DNA of 64,000 nt from Parvularcula dongshanensis. GTDB lineage: Bacteria > Pseudomonadota > Alphaproteobacteria > Caulobacterales > Parvularculaceae. The notes under the pieces were generated by a model that saw only the letters and a program-made list of their open reading frames with translations, made no database searches and was not told the origin of the DNA. Positions 54,065 through 63,375 of the stretch are shown here, one piece after another. Every line of letters starts with the position of its first letter. Positions within the stretch are counted from its first letter, which is position 1. A program made the translations under genes and the position numbers. The DNA is taken from the NCBI RefSeq assembly GCF_014199615.1, contig NZ_JACHOB010000001.1:372001-436000 (forward strand), written 5' to 3'.

Positions 54065-56479
54065 ATGAATGCACTTCTGACGTGCCTGACGCAGGAGCAC
54101 GAGTGGCAGCTGGTGCTGATCGCCGCGGCGGTCTGCGTGCTTTGCAGCTTCACGGTCGTCAGCCTTTGGGATCGCGCCGCCCGCGCGCAGGTGCGAAGCC
54201 ATAAGGTCCGCTGGATCCTGATCGGCGGCCTCGCGGCGGGATGCGGGGTCTGGGCGACCCACTTCATCGCCATGCTAGGCTACGTCTACGAGATCGAGCG
54301 CGGCATCTCCTTGCCGCGAACGCTGGGTTCGCTCGGGATCGCCTGCGTCCTCTTCGCGTTCAGCATCGTGCCCGTCATGCGCGGCTATGGCTGCCAGCGC
54401 TGCCGCTTGGTCGCGGCCGCCGCGCTCACGATCGCGATCGGCGCCATGCACTACTTCGGTATGTCGGCCTACAATGCGAGCGCCCTCCTGGTCTGGGACC
54501 GGGGGATGATCGTCGTCTCCTTCGTTCTCGGCTTCGTCTTCAACCTCGCCAGCGTGCAGCTCTTCACGACGCAGCGCACCTCGGCCCGGCTCGTGATCAG
54601 CCCGCTCCTCTTCACCCTGGCGATCTGTGCCATCCACTTCATCGGCATGGCCGCATTGACGGTGGTGCCGCTCGACACGAGCGCGCAGGCCTGGACCGGG
54701 GACAGCAACATCCTCGCGGCCAGCACCGCCGTCGCCGTCCTCCTCGTCCTCGGCGTGAGCCTCGGCGCGTCCGTCGTCGACCAGACCTCGACCCGCCTCA
54801 AGGCGGCCGAGGCCGACCGGCTCCGCGCCCTGGCGGACGAGCTCGCGGCCCGCAACGTCGAGCTCGAAGAAGCCAAGGGGCGTGCAGAGGCGGCGAGCCA
54901 AGCCAAGTCCGCCTTCCTCGCCAACATGTCCCACGAGATCCGGACCCCGATGAACGGCGTCCTCGGCATGTCCGAGCTTCTGCTCGAGAGCGACCTCACC
55001 GACCGTCAGCGCAACTACGCGGACACCATCTTCCGGTCGGGAAACGCGCTGCTCACGGTCATCAACGACGTCCTCGACTTCTCGAAGATCGAGGCGGGCA
55101 AGCTCGAGCTCGCGCCCGCCCCCTTCGACCTTCGGGCGGCCGTCGAGGACGTTGCCGCCCTCCTCGCGCCGGTCGCGCAGGACAAGGGCATCGAGATCAT
55201 GGTCCGCTGCGATCCCGACCTGCCCGAAGCGCTGGTCGGCGATGCGGGCCGCATTCGCCAGGTCGTCACGAACCTCGCGGGCAACGCCGTCAAGTTCACC
55301 TCCGAAGGCTACGTCCTGGTCGACGTCGGCGCGGCACAGGGGCCGGACGGGCCCCTTTGGCGCATCGCGGTGCGGGACACGGGCATCGGCATCCCCGAAG
55401 ACAAGCTCGAAAGCATCTTCGAGGAGTTCGCGCAGGCCGAGAACTCGACCACCCGCCTCTATGGCGGCACGGGCCTCGGCCTTTCCATCTCGCTTCGCCT
55501 CGCCCGGATGATGGGCGGCGGGATCGACGTGCGTTCCGAGGTCGGCAAGGGCTCGACCTTCGTCGTCGAGATCCCGCTGCCGGTCTCGACGGAACCGGGC
55601 CAACCCCGCTACCCGGCGGCGCCGCTTCCCGCCGTCCGCGTGCTTCTCGTCGACGACGTCGCGGTGAACCTCGACATCCTCGAGGAGCAGTGCCGCGCCT
55701 GGGGCCTGAGCCCGACCCGTGCGGGCGGCGGGCGTCAGGCGGTCGACCTCTTGGAGCGGGCCGCCCAGGACGGCGTGCCCTACGACGCGGTCCTCCTCGA
55801 CTACCACATGCCCGAGATGGACGGCCTCGCCGTCGCTCAGCACATCAGCGACAGCACCGTTTTGAACCCGGTCCGGGTCGTGGTCCTGTCCTCTTCGGAC
55901 GACGATGCGGTCGTCTCCGCCTTCCGCGCGCTCGGGACCGAAGGCTACCTCGTCAAGCCGGTGCGCGCCGCGGCGCTCTACCGGACCCTGTCCGAGACGC
56001 TGATCAAGGACGACGCGCCCGACCTCGCGGCACCCGCCCCGGCGTCGCCTCGAACGTCGGCGGCGCTCGGCGCGCTGCGGGTGCTCGCGGCGGACGACAA
56101 CCAGGTCAACCGCATGGTGCTCGGCAGCCTGATCGACGCCGAACGCTACGCCGTCACCTTCGCGGAGGACGGAGAGGCCGCCTTCGAGGCGTGCAAGGCG
56201 AGCTGCTTCGACGTCATCCTGATGGACCTCTCCATGCCGAAGATGGACGGCTACCAGGCGACCGCGGCGATTCGCGCCCTGGAGAGGCGAGAGGCGCGCC
56301 GACGTACGCCGATCGTCTGCCTCACCGCCCATGCGCTCGAAGGGCAACGCGAGACCTGCCTTCGTCACGACATGGACGACTACCTGACCAAGCCGATCAA
56401 GAAGGACGCGCTGACCGCCACGCTCGAACGGTGGACGGCCGAGACCGAGGACGAAATCACGGTTCGCGCGGCGAGCTGA
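54065..56479 (+). CDS. MHYT-domain hybrid sensor histidine kinase
   Basis: The 804-residue protein has seven membrane helices carrying the MHYT sensor repeats (THFIAM near 70, MHYFGM near 137, IHFIGM near 200), proposed to bind a metal and sense a diatomic gas. There follows a coiled coil, HisKA with phospho-His in [15 protein letters not shown] (about 289), the HATPase domain ([31 protein letters not shown]) and two receiver domains with Asp in [11 protein letters not shown] (~577) and [11 protein letters not shown] (~718). No Hpt or output regulator is adjacent. ATG 54065 chosen for the membrane start. Confidence 0.93.
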   Translation: MNALLTCLTQEHEWQLVLIAAAVCVLCSFTVVSLWDRAARAQVRSHKVRWILIGGLAAGCGVWATHFIAMLGYVYEIERGISLPRTLGSLGIACVLFAFSIVPVMRGYGCQRCRLVAAAALTIAIGAMHYFGMSAYNASALLVWDRGMIVVSFVLGFVFNLASVQLFTTQRTSARLVISPLLFTLAICAIHFIGMAALTVVPLDTSAQAWTGDSNILAASTAVAVLLVLGVSLGASVVDQTSTRLKAAEADRLRALADELAARNVELEEAKGRAEAASQAKSAFLANMSHEIRTPMNGVLGMSELLLESDLTDRQRNYADTIFRSGNALLTVINDVLDFSKIEAGKLELAPAPFDLRAAVEDVAALLAPVAQDKGIEIMVRCDPDLPEALVGDAGRIRQVVTNLAGNAVKFTSEGYVLVDVGAAQGPDGPLWRIAVRDTGIGIPEDKLESIFEEFAQAENSTTRLYGGTGLGLSISLRLARMMGGGIDVRSEVGKGSTFVVEIPLPVSTEPGQPRYPAAPLPAVRVLLVDDVAVNLDILEEQCRAWGLSPTRAGGGRQAVDLLERAAQDGVPYDAVLLDYHMPEMDGLAVAQHISDSTVLNPVRVVVLSSSDDDAVVSAFRALGTEGYLVKPVRAAALYRTLSETLIKDDAPDLAAPAPASPRTSAALGALRVLAADDNQVNRMVLGSLIDAERYAVTFAEDGEAAFEACKASCFDVILMDLSMPKMDGYQATAAIRALERREARRRTPIVCLTAHALEGQRETCLRHDMDDYLTKPIKKDALTATLERWTAETEDEITVRAAS

Positions 56480-56535
56480 CGGTGCCCGCGATGCGGCCGC
56501 TTGCCAAAGCGCCCCTCGCGCGCCATCCCGGCGTC

Positions 56536-57366
56536 ATGTCCCGCATCGCCCGACGCTTCGACCGTTTGCGCGCCGAGAACCGCGCCGCCTTCATTCCCTT
56601 CGTCATGGCGGGCGATCCGTCCTACGAGGCGAGCCTCGAGATCGTGCGGGCCCTGCCCGGGGCGGGGGCCGATCTGATCGAGCTCGGCGTCTGCTTCACG
56701 GATCCCATGGCGGACGGCCCGGCGATCCAACTCGCAGGGCAGCGGGCGCTCGCGGCGGGGCAGACCCTGCGGCGCACCCTGGACCTCGTCTCGGCCTTCC
56801 GGGAGGAGGACCAGGAGACCCCCATCGTCCTCATGGGCTACTACAACCCGATCTACGCCTACGGGGTCGAGCGCTTCCTCAAGGACGCGAAGGCCGCCGG
56901 CGTCGACGGCCTGATCGTCGTCGACCTGCCCCCGGAGGAAGACGAGGAGCTCTGCCTGCCAGCGCGGAAGGCGGAGCTCGACTTCGTCCGGCTCGCCACG
57001 CCGACGACGGACGAGGCGCGCCTGCCGAGCGTGGTCAGGAACAGCTCCGGCTTCGTCTACTACGTCTCGGTCGCGGGCATTACCGGCGGCGCGACGGGAG
57101 AGGCGGGCGCGGTCGCGACCGCCGTCTCGCGCCTGAGAAGCGCCTCCGGGCTGCCCGTCGCGGTGGGCTTCGGCGTCAAGACCGAGGCGCGCGCGGCGGA
57201 GGTCGCGCGCGACGCGGACGCGGTCGTCGTGGGGTCCGCCCTGATCGAGGCGCTGGCCGCAGGACTGCCCGATGGCGAAGCCGCCGCGCGCGATGCGGTC
57301 CTCGATTTGGCGTCGCGGCTGTCGCGCGCTATCAGGGCGGCTCGCCAACCTTCCGAGGCTTTGTGA
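56536..57366 (+). CDS. trpA: Tryptophan synthase alpha subunit
   Basis: The 276-residue TIM barrel cleaves indole-3-glycerol phosphate to indole. [20 protein letters not shown], the catalytic Glu in [19 protein letters not shown], the Asp of the same motif, [11 protein letters not shown] and [12 protein letters not shown] are present. The usual Pro before Phe-Ser-Asp is Cys-Phe-Thr-Asp here. trpB is not next to it; its stop overlaps accD (GTGA), an association common in alphaproteobacteria. Confidence 0.96.
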   Translation: MSRIARRFDRLRAENRAAFIPFVMAGDPSYEASLEIVRALPGAGADLIELGVCFTDPMADGPAIQLAGQRALAAGQTLRRTLDLVSAFREEDQETPIVLMGYYNPIYAYGVERFLKDAKAAGVDGLIVVDLPPEEDEELCLPARKAELDFVRLATPTTDEARLPSVVRNSSGFVYYVSVAGITGGATGEAGAVATAVSRLRSASGLPVAVGFGVKTEARAAEVARDADAVVVGSALIEALAAGLPDGEAAARDAVLDLASRLSRAIRAARQPSEAL

Positions 57367-58307
57367 ACTGGTTCGCTGACATCACGCCGCCGGGCATCAA
57401 GAAGATGTTCCGGCACCGGGACGACGATACGTCCGGCCTGTGGACGAAGTGCCCGTCCTGCGAGGAGATGGTCTTCTCGAAGGACCTGGAGGCGAACGCG
57501 CATGTCTGCCCGTCCTGCTCCCACCACCTGCCGCTGGGCGCCGAGGAACGGCTACACAGCCTCTTCGGTCACGGTGCGTGGTCCAAGGTCGCCCTGCCCG
57601 AAGTGCCGGACGATCCGCTGAAGTTCAGGGACACCAAGAAGTACGCCGACCGCCTGCGCGACTATCGCAAGAAGACCGGCGAGAAGGACGCCCTCATCAT
57701 CGCCAAGGGCGCGCTGTCGCACCAGGCGGGGAGCCTGCCCGTCGTCGCCGTGGTCCAGAACTTCGCCTTCATGGGCGGCTCGATGGGCATGGGCCTCGGC
57801 GAGGGCCTGATCCGCGCGGCGGAGACGGCGGTCGCCGAGCGGCGTCCCCTCATCGTCTTCACCGCGTCGGGCGGCGCGCGCATGCAGGAAGGCATCCTGT
57901 CCTTGATGCAGATGCCGCGCACCACCATCGCCGTGCAGATGATGCGCGAGGCAGGGCTTCCCTACATCGTCGTCCTGACCCACCCGACGACGGGCGGCGT
58001 CACCGCCTCCTACGCCATGCTGGGCGACGTCCAGCTCGCCGAGCCCGGCGCCCTGATCGGCTTCGCGGGCCCCCGCGTGATCGAGCAGACGATCCGCGAG
58101 CAGCTGCCGGAAGGCTTCCAGCGCTCGGAATATCTGCGCGACCACGGCATGGTCGACCTCGTCGTCGACCGCCGCGAGCTGGGAGAGACGCTGGCGCGCC
58201 TCGTCTCCGTCCTGACCAAGACGCAGCACGTCGCCGCGGGCGCCGCCTCCGCGCCCGCCAATGACGACGCCCTCGCCGCCGACGAGATGCCGAGGGCGGC
58301 CGAGTAG
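57363..58307 (+). CDS. accD: Acetyl-CoA carboxylase carboxyltransferase subunit beta
   Basis: The 314-residue protein starts at GTG and has the N-terminal zinc ribbon [20 protein letters not shown] with a second CPSC, then the crotonase-like carboxyltransferase core: [59 protein letters not shown]. With AccA it transfers CO2 from biotin to acetyl-CoA. The stop overlaps the folC GTG. Confidence 0.97.
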   Translation: MNWFADITPPGIKKMFRHRDDDTSGLWTKCPSCEEMVFSKDLEANAHVCPSCSHHLPLGAEERLHSLFGHGAWSKVALPEVPDDPLKFRDTKKYADRLRDYRKKTGEKDALIIAKGALSHQAGSLPVVAVVQNFAFMGGSMGMGLGEGLIRAAETAVAERRPLIVFTASGGARMQEGILSLMQMPRTTIAVQMMREAGLPYIVVLTHPTTGGVTASYAMLGDVQLAEPGALIGFAGPRVIEQTIREQLPEGFQRSEYLRDHGMVDLVVDRRELGETLARLVSVLTKTQHVAAGAASAPANDDALAADEMPRAAE

Positions 58308-59653
58308 TGACCCGAACGCCCGCCACAGCGGCGGCTGCGGAGGTTCAGCGGCGGCTCGCCCGGCTCTCGGCTCAGGCCCCCGCGGAGATGGAGCTGGGCC
58401 TCGGCCGCATCCGCAAGGCGCTGTCCCGCCTCGGCGACCCGCAGGACCGCCTGCCGCCCGTGATCCACGTCGCCGGGACCAACGGCAAGGGATCGGTGAT
58501 CGCCTACATGCGCGCGATCCTCGCGGCCGGGGGCCTGCGCTGCCACGTCTACACCTCGCCCCACCTCGTGCGTTTCAACGAGCGGATCGTCGTCGCGGGC
58601 CAGGAGGTCAGCGACGAGGCGTTCGCAGAGACGCTCGGCGCCTGCGAGGCGGCGGCGGGCGACCTGCCGCTGACCTACTTCGAGGCGGTGACGGCCGCCG
58701 CCTTCTTGCTGTTCGAACGGGAGCCCGCCGACGTCGTCCTTCTCGAGACGGGTCTCGGCGGCAGGCTCGACGCGACCAACGTGGTGAGCGCGCCCCGGGC
58801 CTGCGTCGTGACGCCGGTGGCGTTCGACCACCAGGACTGGCTCGGCGAGACGCTGGAGGAGATCGCCTACGAGAAGGCCGGCATCCTGAAGGCGGGCGCC
58901 CGCTTCGTGACGGGGCCGCAGCGGCCCGAAGTGCTCGCCGTGCTGGAGAGCCGCGCGCTCGCGGTCGGCGCGAACCCGCACGTCTTCGGCCAGGACTGGA
59001 CGGCGGTGTCCGAGGGCGGACGCCTCGTCTATCAGGACGAGGAAGGCCTCTCCGACCTCTCTTTGCCCCGCCTGCCGGGCGCGCATCAGGTCGACAACGC
59101 GGCGCTCGCCGTCGCGGCGGTCAAGGCGGCCGGGCTCGCGCCGCCCGACGACCTCCTGTCGCTCGGCCTCGAAGCGGCGGAGTGGCCCGCCCGCCTTCAA
59201 CGCCTGCGCCGCGGTCCGCTGGTGCGCCTCGCCGAGCGGCACGTGTCGGGCGGCGGCGAGGCGGCGGAGTTGTGGCTCGACGGCGGCCACAACCCCCATG
59301 CGGGCCGGGCCGTCGCGCGCGCCATGGCCGACCTCGAGGAACGGAGCCCGCGGCCCCTGATCCTCGTCGCCGGCATGCAGGCGAACAAGGACGCGCGCGG
59401 CTACTTCGAGCCCTTCGCCGACCTCGCCTCGCTCGTCCTGACCGTGGCGGCGGACAAGGACTCGGCGGCCAAGCCCGACGCGCTGGCGGCGACCGCGCGG
59501 AGCGCGGGGCTGCCGGCGGAGGCGGGCGGCAGCGTCGCAGAGGCGCTCGTGCGCGCCATGGACCAGGCGGCGCTGTCCGGCGAGGGCATGCCCCGGATCC
59601 TGATCTGCGGCTCGCTCTACCTCGCCGGCGAGGTTCTGGAGGAGAACGGATGA
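58307..59653 (+). CDS. folC: Folylpolyglutamate synthase/dihydrofolate synthase
   Basis: The 448-residue Mur-ligase-like enzyme has P-loop [48 protein letters not shown] and the C-terminal domain with [18 protein letters not shown]. It adds glutamate to dihydropteroate or folates. accD-folC pairing is widespread. Start (GTG) and stop (ATGA) overlap the neighbours. Confidence 0.95.
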   Translation: MTRTPATAAAAEVQRRLARLSAQAPAEMELGLGRIRKALSRLGDPQDRLPPVIHVAGTNGKGSVIAYMRAILAAGGLRCHVYTSPHLVRFNERIVVAGQEVSDEAFAETLGACEAAAGDLPLTYFEAVTAAAFLLFEREPADVVLLETGLGGRLDATNVVSAPRACVVTPVAFDHQDWLGETLEEIAYEKAGILKAGARFVTGPQRPEVLAVLESRALAVGANPHVFGQDWTAVSEGGRLVYQDEEGLSDLSLPRLPGAHQVDNAALAVAAVKAAGLAPPDDLLSLGLEAAEWPARLQRLRRGPLVRLAERHVSGGGEAAELWLDGGHNPHAGRAVARAMADLEERSPRPLILVAGMQANKDARGYFEPFADLASLVLTVAADKDSAAKPDALAATARSAGLPAEAGGSVAEALVRAMDQAALSGEGMPRILICGSLYLAGEVLEENG

Positions 59654-60111
59654 CGACCGACCGTCCCGAAGTGCTGATCCGCGTCCTGCCCTCGGCCGAA
59701 GGCCTGCCGCTGCCGGCCTACGAGACCGAAGGGGCCGCCGGGGCCGACCTGCGCGCCGCGGTGCCGGAGGACGCGCCTCTGACGATCCCCCCTGGCGGGA
59801 CGGCCATGGTCCCGACCGGCCTGTGCGTCGCCCTGCCCCAAGGCTACGAGATGCAGGTGCGTCCGCGCTCCGGCCTCGCGGCGAAGCACGCGGTGACGGT
59901 GCTGAACAGCCCGGGGACGGTCGATGCGGACTATCGCGGAGAGGTGCGTGTGATCCTGATCAATCACGGGTCGGCGGACTTCCTGGTCCAGCGGGGCGAA
60001 CGCATCGCGCAGGCGGTCGTCGCCCCCGTCAGCCTCGCCCGCTTCGAGACCGCCGAGGCGCTGCCGGAGACCCTTCGCGGAACGGGCGGCTTCGGGTCGA
60101 CCGGCCGATGA
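59650..60111 (+). CDS. dut: dUTP diphosphatase
   Basis: The 153-residue trimeric dUTPase shows all five motifs: [47 protein letters not shown] and the flexible [10 protein letters not shown] tail. It removes dUTP and supplies dUMP for thymidylate. ATG overlaps the folC stop. Confidence 0.97.
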   Translation: MTTDRPEVLIRVLPSAEGLPLPAYETEGAAGADLRAAVPEDAPLTIPPGGTAMVPTGLCVALPQGYEMQVRPRSGLAAKHAVTVLNSPGTVDADYRGEVRVILINHGSADFLVQRGERIAQAVVAPVSLARFETAEALPETLRGTGGFGSTGR

Positions 60112-60857
60112 CGCCGCAGCAGACCGAACGCTACAAGCGTCACATCCTGCTGCCGGAGATCGGCGGCCAGGGCCAGCAGGCGCTCCTCTCCGCCTCCGTC
60201 CTCGTCGTCGGCGCGGGCGCGATCGGCTGCCCGGCGCTGGGTTACCTCGCCGCGGCCGGGATCGGGCGGATCGGCGTCTGCGACGGCGACGTGATCGAGC
60301 TGTCGAACCTGCAGCGGCAGGTCATCTTCCGGACCGAGGACATCGGACGGCGCAAGGCGGGGACGGCGGCCTCGCGCCTGTCGGGCCTCAACCCGGACGT
60401 GAACTGGTCCGTGCATGACGGCTACCTGACTGAGGCGAACGCGACCGCGCTCGTCAGGCGCTACGACCTCGTCATCGAAGGGCTCGACCGCTACGCGCCG
60501 CGCTACGTCGTCAACAAGGCCTGCCTCGAGGCAGGCAAGCCCCTGCTGTCGGCGGCGGTCGGACGCTTCACCGGCCAGGTCGCCCTCTTCCGCCCCGGCA
60601 TGGGCGATCATCCCTGCTACGCCTGCCTGGTGCCGAGCGCGCCTGACGACGAGGCCGCTTGCGAACGCGAGGGCGTCCTCGGCGCGATCACGGGCGTCGT
60701 CGGCACGGTCGCGGCCGCCGAGGCGGTCAAGCACCTTTGCGGCATGTCCGGCGCGCTCGACCGGCAGCTGCGCCTCTATGACGGCCTGATGGGCAGCATG
60801 CGGACCGTAATCCTGCGCCGGGACCCCGCCTGCCCCGTCTGCGGCCCGAAGCGGTGA
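60108..60857 (+). CDS. moeB: MoeB/ThiF-type adenylyltransferase
   Basis: The 249-residue E1-like enzyme has [20 protein letters not shown], the ATP site [32 protein letters not shown], the zinc pair CYAC and CPVC, and the loop Cys in [18 protein letters not shown]. It adenylates the C-terminal Gly of MoaD or ThiS; which one cannot be settled without the partners, which are not in the window. Overlaps dut and the thioesterase gene. Confidence 0.92.
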   Translation: MTPQQTERYKRHILLPEIGGQGQQALLSASVLVVGAGAIGCPALGYLAAAGIGRIGVCDGDVIELSNLQRQVIFRTEDIGRRKAGTAASRLSGLNPDVNWSVHDGYLTEANATALVRRYDLVIEGLDRYAPRYVVNKACLEAGKPLLSAAVGRFTGQVALFRPGMGDHPCYACLVPSAPDDEAACEREGVLGAITGVVGTVAAAEAVKHLCGMSGALDRQLRLYDGLMGSMRTVILRRDPACPVCGPKR

Positions 60858-61288
60858 CGGGCCCCGTCAGCTTCGAGACCGCCCGCCTGACCCGCAGGGT
60901 CGCGCAGCCGGGCGACATCGACGCCCTCGGCCACGTCAACAACGCCGTCTACGTGACCTGGGTCCAGGACGCGGGCGTCGAGCACTGGTTCGCCGTCGCG
61001 CCCGACGCGGTGAAGGCGCGCGTCCACTGGGTCTGCCTGCGGCACGAGGTCGACTATCGCGAGCCCGTGCTCGAGGGCGAAGAGGTCGAGGTGCGCACGT
61101 GGCTCGGCCGCGTCTCGGGTCCGCGCTTCGACCGGCACGTCGACGTCCGGAAGCCCGGCGCCAAGCGCTTCTCCTGCCGAGCCGTGACGACGTGGCTCAT
61201 GCTCGAGAGCGCGACGGGCCGGCCCTTGCGCGTCGGCGACGACGTTCTCGAAGCCTTCGGCCTCGTGCCATCGGGGCACCGCGTTTGA
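60854..61288 (+). CDS. Acyl-CoA thioesterase, hot-dog (4HBT) family
   Basis: The 144-residue protein has the 4HBT catalytic segment DIDALGHVNNAVYVTWVQDA with conserved Asp, followed by HEVDYREPVLEGEEVEVRTW and a C-terminal strand with RAVTTWLMLESATGRP. YbgC/FadM-like thioesterases hydrolyse short or medium acyl-CoA. GTG start overlaps moeB (GTGA); last gene of the trpA operon. Confidence 0.9.
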   Translation: MTGPVSFETARLTRRVAQPGDIDALGHVNNAVYVTWVQDAGVEHWFAVAPDAVKARVHWVCLRHEVDYREPVLEGEEVEVRTWLGRVSGPRFDRHVDVRKPGAKRFSCRAVTTWLMLESATGRPLRVGDDVLEAFGLVPSGHRV

Positions 61289-61333
61289 AGCGGGCCCATC
61301 GCTTCTTACATTCCCGCCGAAAGGAGACTTCCT

Positions 61334-61864
61334 ATGACCGATGCCGCACGACGCACCGAGCGCGCCCTCCTCGCGGGAGGCTGCTTCTGGGGAATGGAGG
61401 ATCTGATCCGCAAGCAGCCCGGCGTGCTGCGCACCCGGGTCGGCTACACGGGCGGGGCCTACGAGAACCCGACCTACAACGACGTCCGCACAGGGACGAC
61501 CGGGCACGCCGAGGCGGTCGAGATCGTCTACGACCCGGACGTCGTCTCCTATGAGAAGCTGCTCCGCTGGTTCTTCCAGATCCACGACCCGTCGACCAAG
61601 GACCGCCAGGGCAACGACCGGGGCAGCCAGTACCGAAGCGCGATCTGGTACACGACCGACGAGCAGCGCGAGACGGCCGAGACCGTCATGCGCCAGGTCG
61701 AGGAGAGCGGCCGCTGGCCGGGCCCGGTCGTGACGGAGCTCTCGCCGGCCGGGGTCTTCACCGAGGCCGAGGACTACCATCAGGACTACCTGCAGAAGCA
61801 CCCCAACGGCTACACCTGCCACTATGTCAGGCCGGATTGGGTGATCGGCAGCGAAGCGGCTTGA
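61334..61864 (+). CDS. msrA: Peptide methionine sulfoxide reductase MsrA
   Basis: The 176-residue protein has the catalytic [13 protein letters not shown] with Cys near 18, [29 protein letters not shown] and [18 protein letters not shown]. It reduces methionine-S-sulfoxide. AAGGAG precedes the ATG. A palindromic non-coding element begins three bases after the stop. Confidence 0.97.
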   Translation: MTDAARRTERALLAGGCFWGMEDLIRKQPGVLRTRVGYTGGAYENPTYNDVRTGTTGHAEAVEIVYDPDVVSYEKLLRWFFQIHDPSTKDRQGNDRGSQYRSAIWYTTDEQRETAETVMRQVEESGRWPGPVVTELSPAGVFTEAEDYHQDYLQKHPNGYTCHYVRPDWVIGSEAA

Positions 61865-61866
61865 TT

Positions 61867-62077
61867 TGAACTGACGCGCTGCGCGCGACGAGGCGTACGG
61901 GCCTTCGGCCTGTGGTCTCGGCTCGCGCCTGACCGTCGCTCGCGATGGAGCCTCCGCACCTACCGGCTTGCGTACCACGAAGAGAGGCGCGCCGCATCGC
62001 GAGCGGCGGCCAGCCGCGAGCCGGGCTCACAGCCGCGAAGCGGTCGTGCAGCCCGTCATGCGAAGCATGTCAGTTCA
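61867..62077. repeat. 211-nt nested imperfect palindrome downstream of msrA
   Basis: Outer arms TGAACTGAC (61867-61875) and GTCAGTTCA (62069-62077). Inside, GGCcTGTG...GGCTCGCG (around 61906-61927) is matched by CGCGAGCC...CACAGCC (62015-62034), and GCTCGCGAT (61938-61946) by ATCGCGAGC (61996-62004). The whole segment therefore folds back on itself. A small inner hairpin GGGCC-TTC-GGCC lies in the left arm. No coding frame of quality; looks like a non-autonomous repeat or a processed RNA. Confidence 0.55.
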
Positions 62078-62087
62078 GAAAACAAGA

Positions 62088-62121
62088 ACCCCGGGGCCGC
62101 TGTTGCGGACGACCCCGGGGT
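62088..62121 (-). terminator. Intrinsic terminator, minus strand
   Basis: ACCCCGGGG and CCCCGGGGT frame an inner CCGC/GCGG stem with a 4-nt loop. On the minus strand the stem is followed by TTCTTGTTTTC, a U-rich tail typical of Rho-independent termination; the plus-strand side lacks it. It would end a transcript coming from the OmpA-like side or from the candidate small RNA. Confidence 0.65.
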
Positions 62122-62290
62122 CTCTTCGTCGCGACGCGCTGGCCAGGAGGGGGAAGACCGCCGCGCCGCGCCTGCCCGTAAGAGCGACACGCGGCGCTGA
62201 GGGAGCAAGCGCCAGGTCGAGCCCTTCGGGTTCGGAACCGATATGATCTCAGATTGAGACGGAATGAAGAGCCAAGGTGTCGCAATAACG
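62122..62290 (-). ncRNA. Candidate small RNA upstream of the terminator
   Basis: A possible promoter on the minus strand, TTGAAA (62322-62317) and ATACTT (62299-62294) with 17-nt spacing, precedes ~170 nt without a credible gene and a strong terminator. The segment can pair internally: GCGACAC with GTGTCGC, GGCGCT with AGCGCC, CTCTTC with GAAGAG at the ends. I compared it mentally with 6S RNA, tmRNA parts and RNase P RNA and cannot match any. Confidence 0.3.
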
Positions 62291-62358
62291 TTAAAGTATC
62301 GAAGGGTGTCGAAATGTTTCAACCCGCAACCTATTGATTCTGTTGTCCGTACAGGCGC

Positions 62359-63369
62359 CTAGCGCTCGGTGAGCTTGAACTCGATGCGCCTGTTGCGGGC
62401 GAGGCTTTCCGGGTCCCGCCCGTCGACCAGCGGCTGGTACTCGCCGAAACCGGCCGCCACGAGGCGCCGCCGCGCGACGCCTCTCGCGCCCAGATACTGC
62501 ACGACGGAGATCGCCCTGGCCGAAGAGAGGTGCCAATTGCTCTCGAAACGGGCGCGGCAGGCCGGGCCGAGCGCCTCCTGATCGGCGTGGCCGTCGACGC
62601 GCAGCACCCAGGCGATGTCGTCCGGGATCTGGTCCTGGATTTCGAGAAGGGTGTCGGCGAGCTTGGCGAGTTCCGTCTGTCCCGCCTGGCTGAGCGTGGC
62701 GGAGCACGAGCCGAAGAGGACGTCGCTCTCGAAGACGAAGCGGTCGCCGACGACGCGGATGTCCTGCCGGTCGCCGAGCGCTTCGCGAAGCCCTTCGAAG
62801 AAGCGCGAGCGGACGGCGGCGAGCTCCTCGATCTTGCGCGTGAGGGCGGAGTTGACGCGGGCCGAGAGGTTCTCGATCTGCGCCTGCTGCTCGGCGTCCT
62901 TGGCCTCGGCGGCCTCGAGCGCCTCCTGAAGGCTCGCGAGCTGTTGGCGCAGCGCGGAGAGCTGGGCGTTGAGGGTCGCGATCTCCGAGCGCTGCTCCTC
63001 GGTCAGGGCGCGCTCGGCCTCGAGGTCCTCCGTTCCGGCGGCGATCGCGTCGCCCGCCGCCTGGAGCTCGGTCGTCAGCGCGGCGAGCTGTTCGTCCTTG
63101 GCCGAGATCGTGTTCTGCAGGTTCAGGACCCGGGCCTGGAGCCGGTCGCGCTCGGCCTGCGCCAGCCCGAGCTGCTCTGCGAGGTTGTCGAGGCGCGCGG
63201 TCAGCGCGGCGAGCTGGCTGTCCTTCTGCGTGATCTGCTCGCCCAAGTAGAACTGCGCGACGACGAAGATCGACAGGACGAACATGACGACGAGCAGGAG
63301 CGTCGACAGGCCGTCGACGAAGCCCGGCCAGATGTTCGCTTCCTGCGAGGAGGAGCGGCGGCGCGCCAC
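62359..63369 (-). CDS. OmpA/MotB-like peptidoglycan-binding membrane protein
   Basis: The 336-residue protein begins with a cytoplasmic basic patch ARRRSSSQEANIWPGFVDGL, one helix (LSTLLLVVMFVLSIFVVAQF), a long coiled coil (about 45-185) and a C-terminal OmpA domain with RVDGHADQEALG, NWHLSSARAISVVQYLGARG and RNRRIEFKLTER. It resembles the peptidoglycan-anchored partner in MotAB/ExbBD-like motor complexes. The upstream MotA/ExbB-like gene is six bases away. Confidence 0.88.
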   Translation of the reverse strand: MARRRSSSQEANIWPGFVDGLSTLLLVVMFVLSIFVVAQFYLGEQITQKDSQLAALTARLDNLAEQLGLAQAERDRLQARVLNLQNTISAKDEQLAALTTELQAAGDAIAAGTEDLEAERALTEEQRSEIATLNAQLSALRQQLASLQEALEAAEAKDAEQQAQIENLSARVNSALTRKIEELAAVRSRFFEGLREALGDRQDIRVVGDRFVFESDVLFGSCSATLSQAGQTELAKLADTLLEIQDQIPDDIAWVLRVDGHADQEALGPACRARFESNWHLSSARAISVVQYLGARGVARRRLVAAGFGEYQPLVDGRDPESLARNRRIEFKLTER

Positions 63370-63375
63370 GGGCCG

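Noticed and set aside
54275-56368. Long minus-strand frame opposite the MHYT kinase, and a plus-strand frame from 54241 running into trpA
   Set aside because: Both are low-complexity shadows of the kinase gene. Only the part of the second from 56536 on is real (trpA).
61867-62077. Third copy of the 15759/26636 repeat family behind msrA
   Set aside because: It contains a CCTGACC and a TTC-loop hairpin but lacks GGCGCTACC, CTTGAGCGCTGG and GCGCTCATCG, so it is a separate element.
62122-62290. Identification of the candidate RNA as 6S RNA or two-piece tmRNA
   Set aside because: I could not find a tag-peptide frame, an acceptor-like TTCRANNCY loop with CCA, or the 6S central bubble with confidence, so it stays unnamed.
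62056-62322. 88-codon minus-strand frame with a TTG start
   Set aside because: It runs straight through a strong terminator hairpin, lacks a Shine-Dalgarno, and its second half looks non-protein. The region is better read as non-coding.
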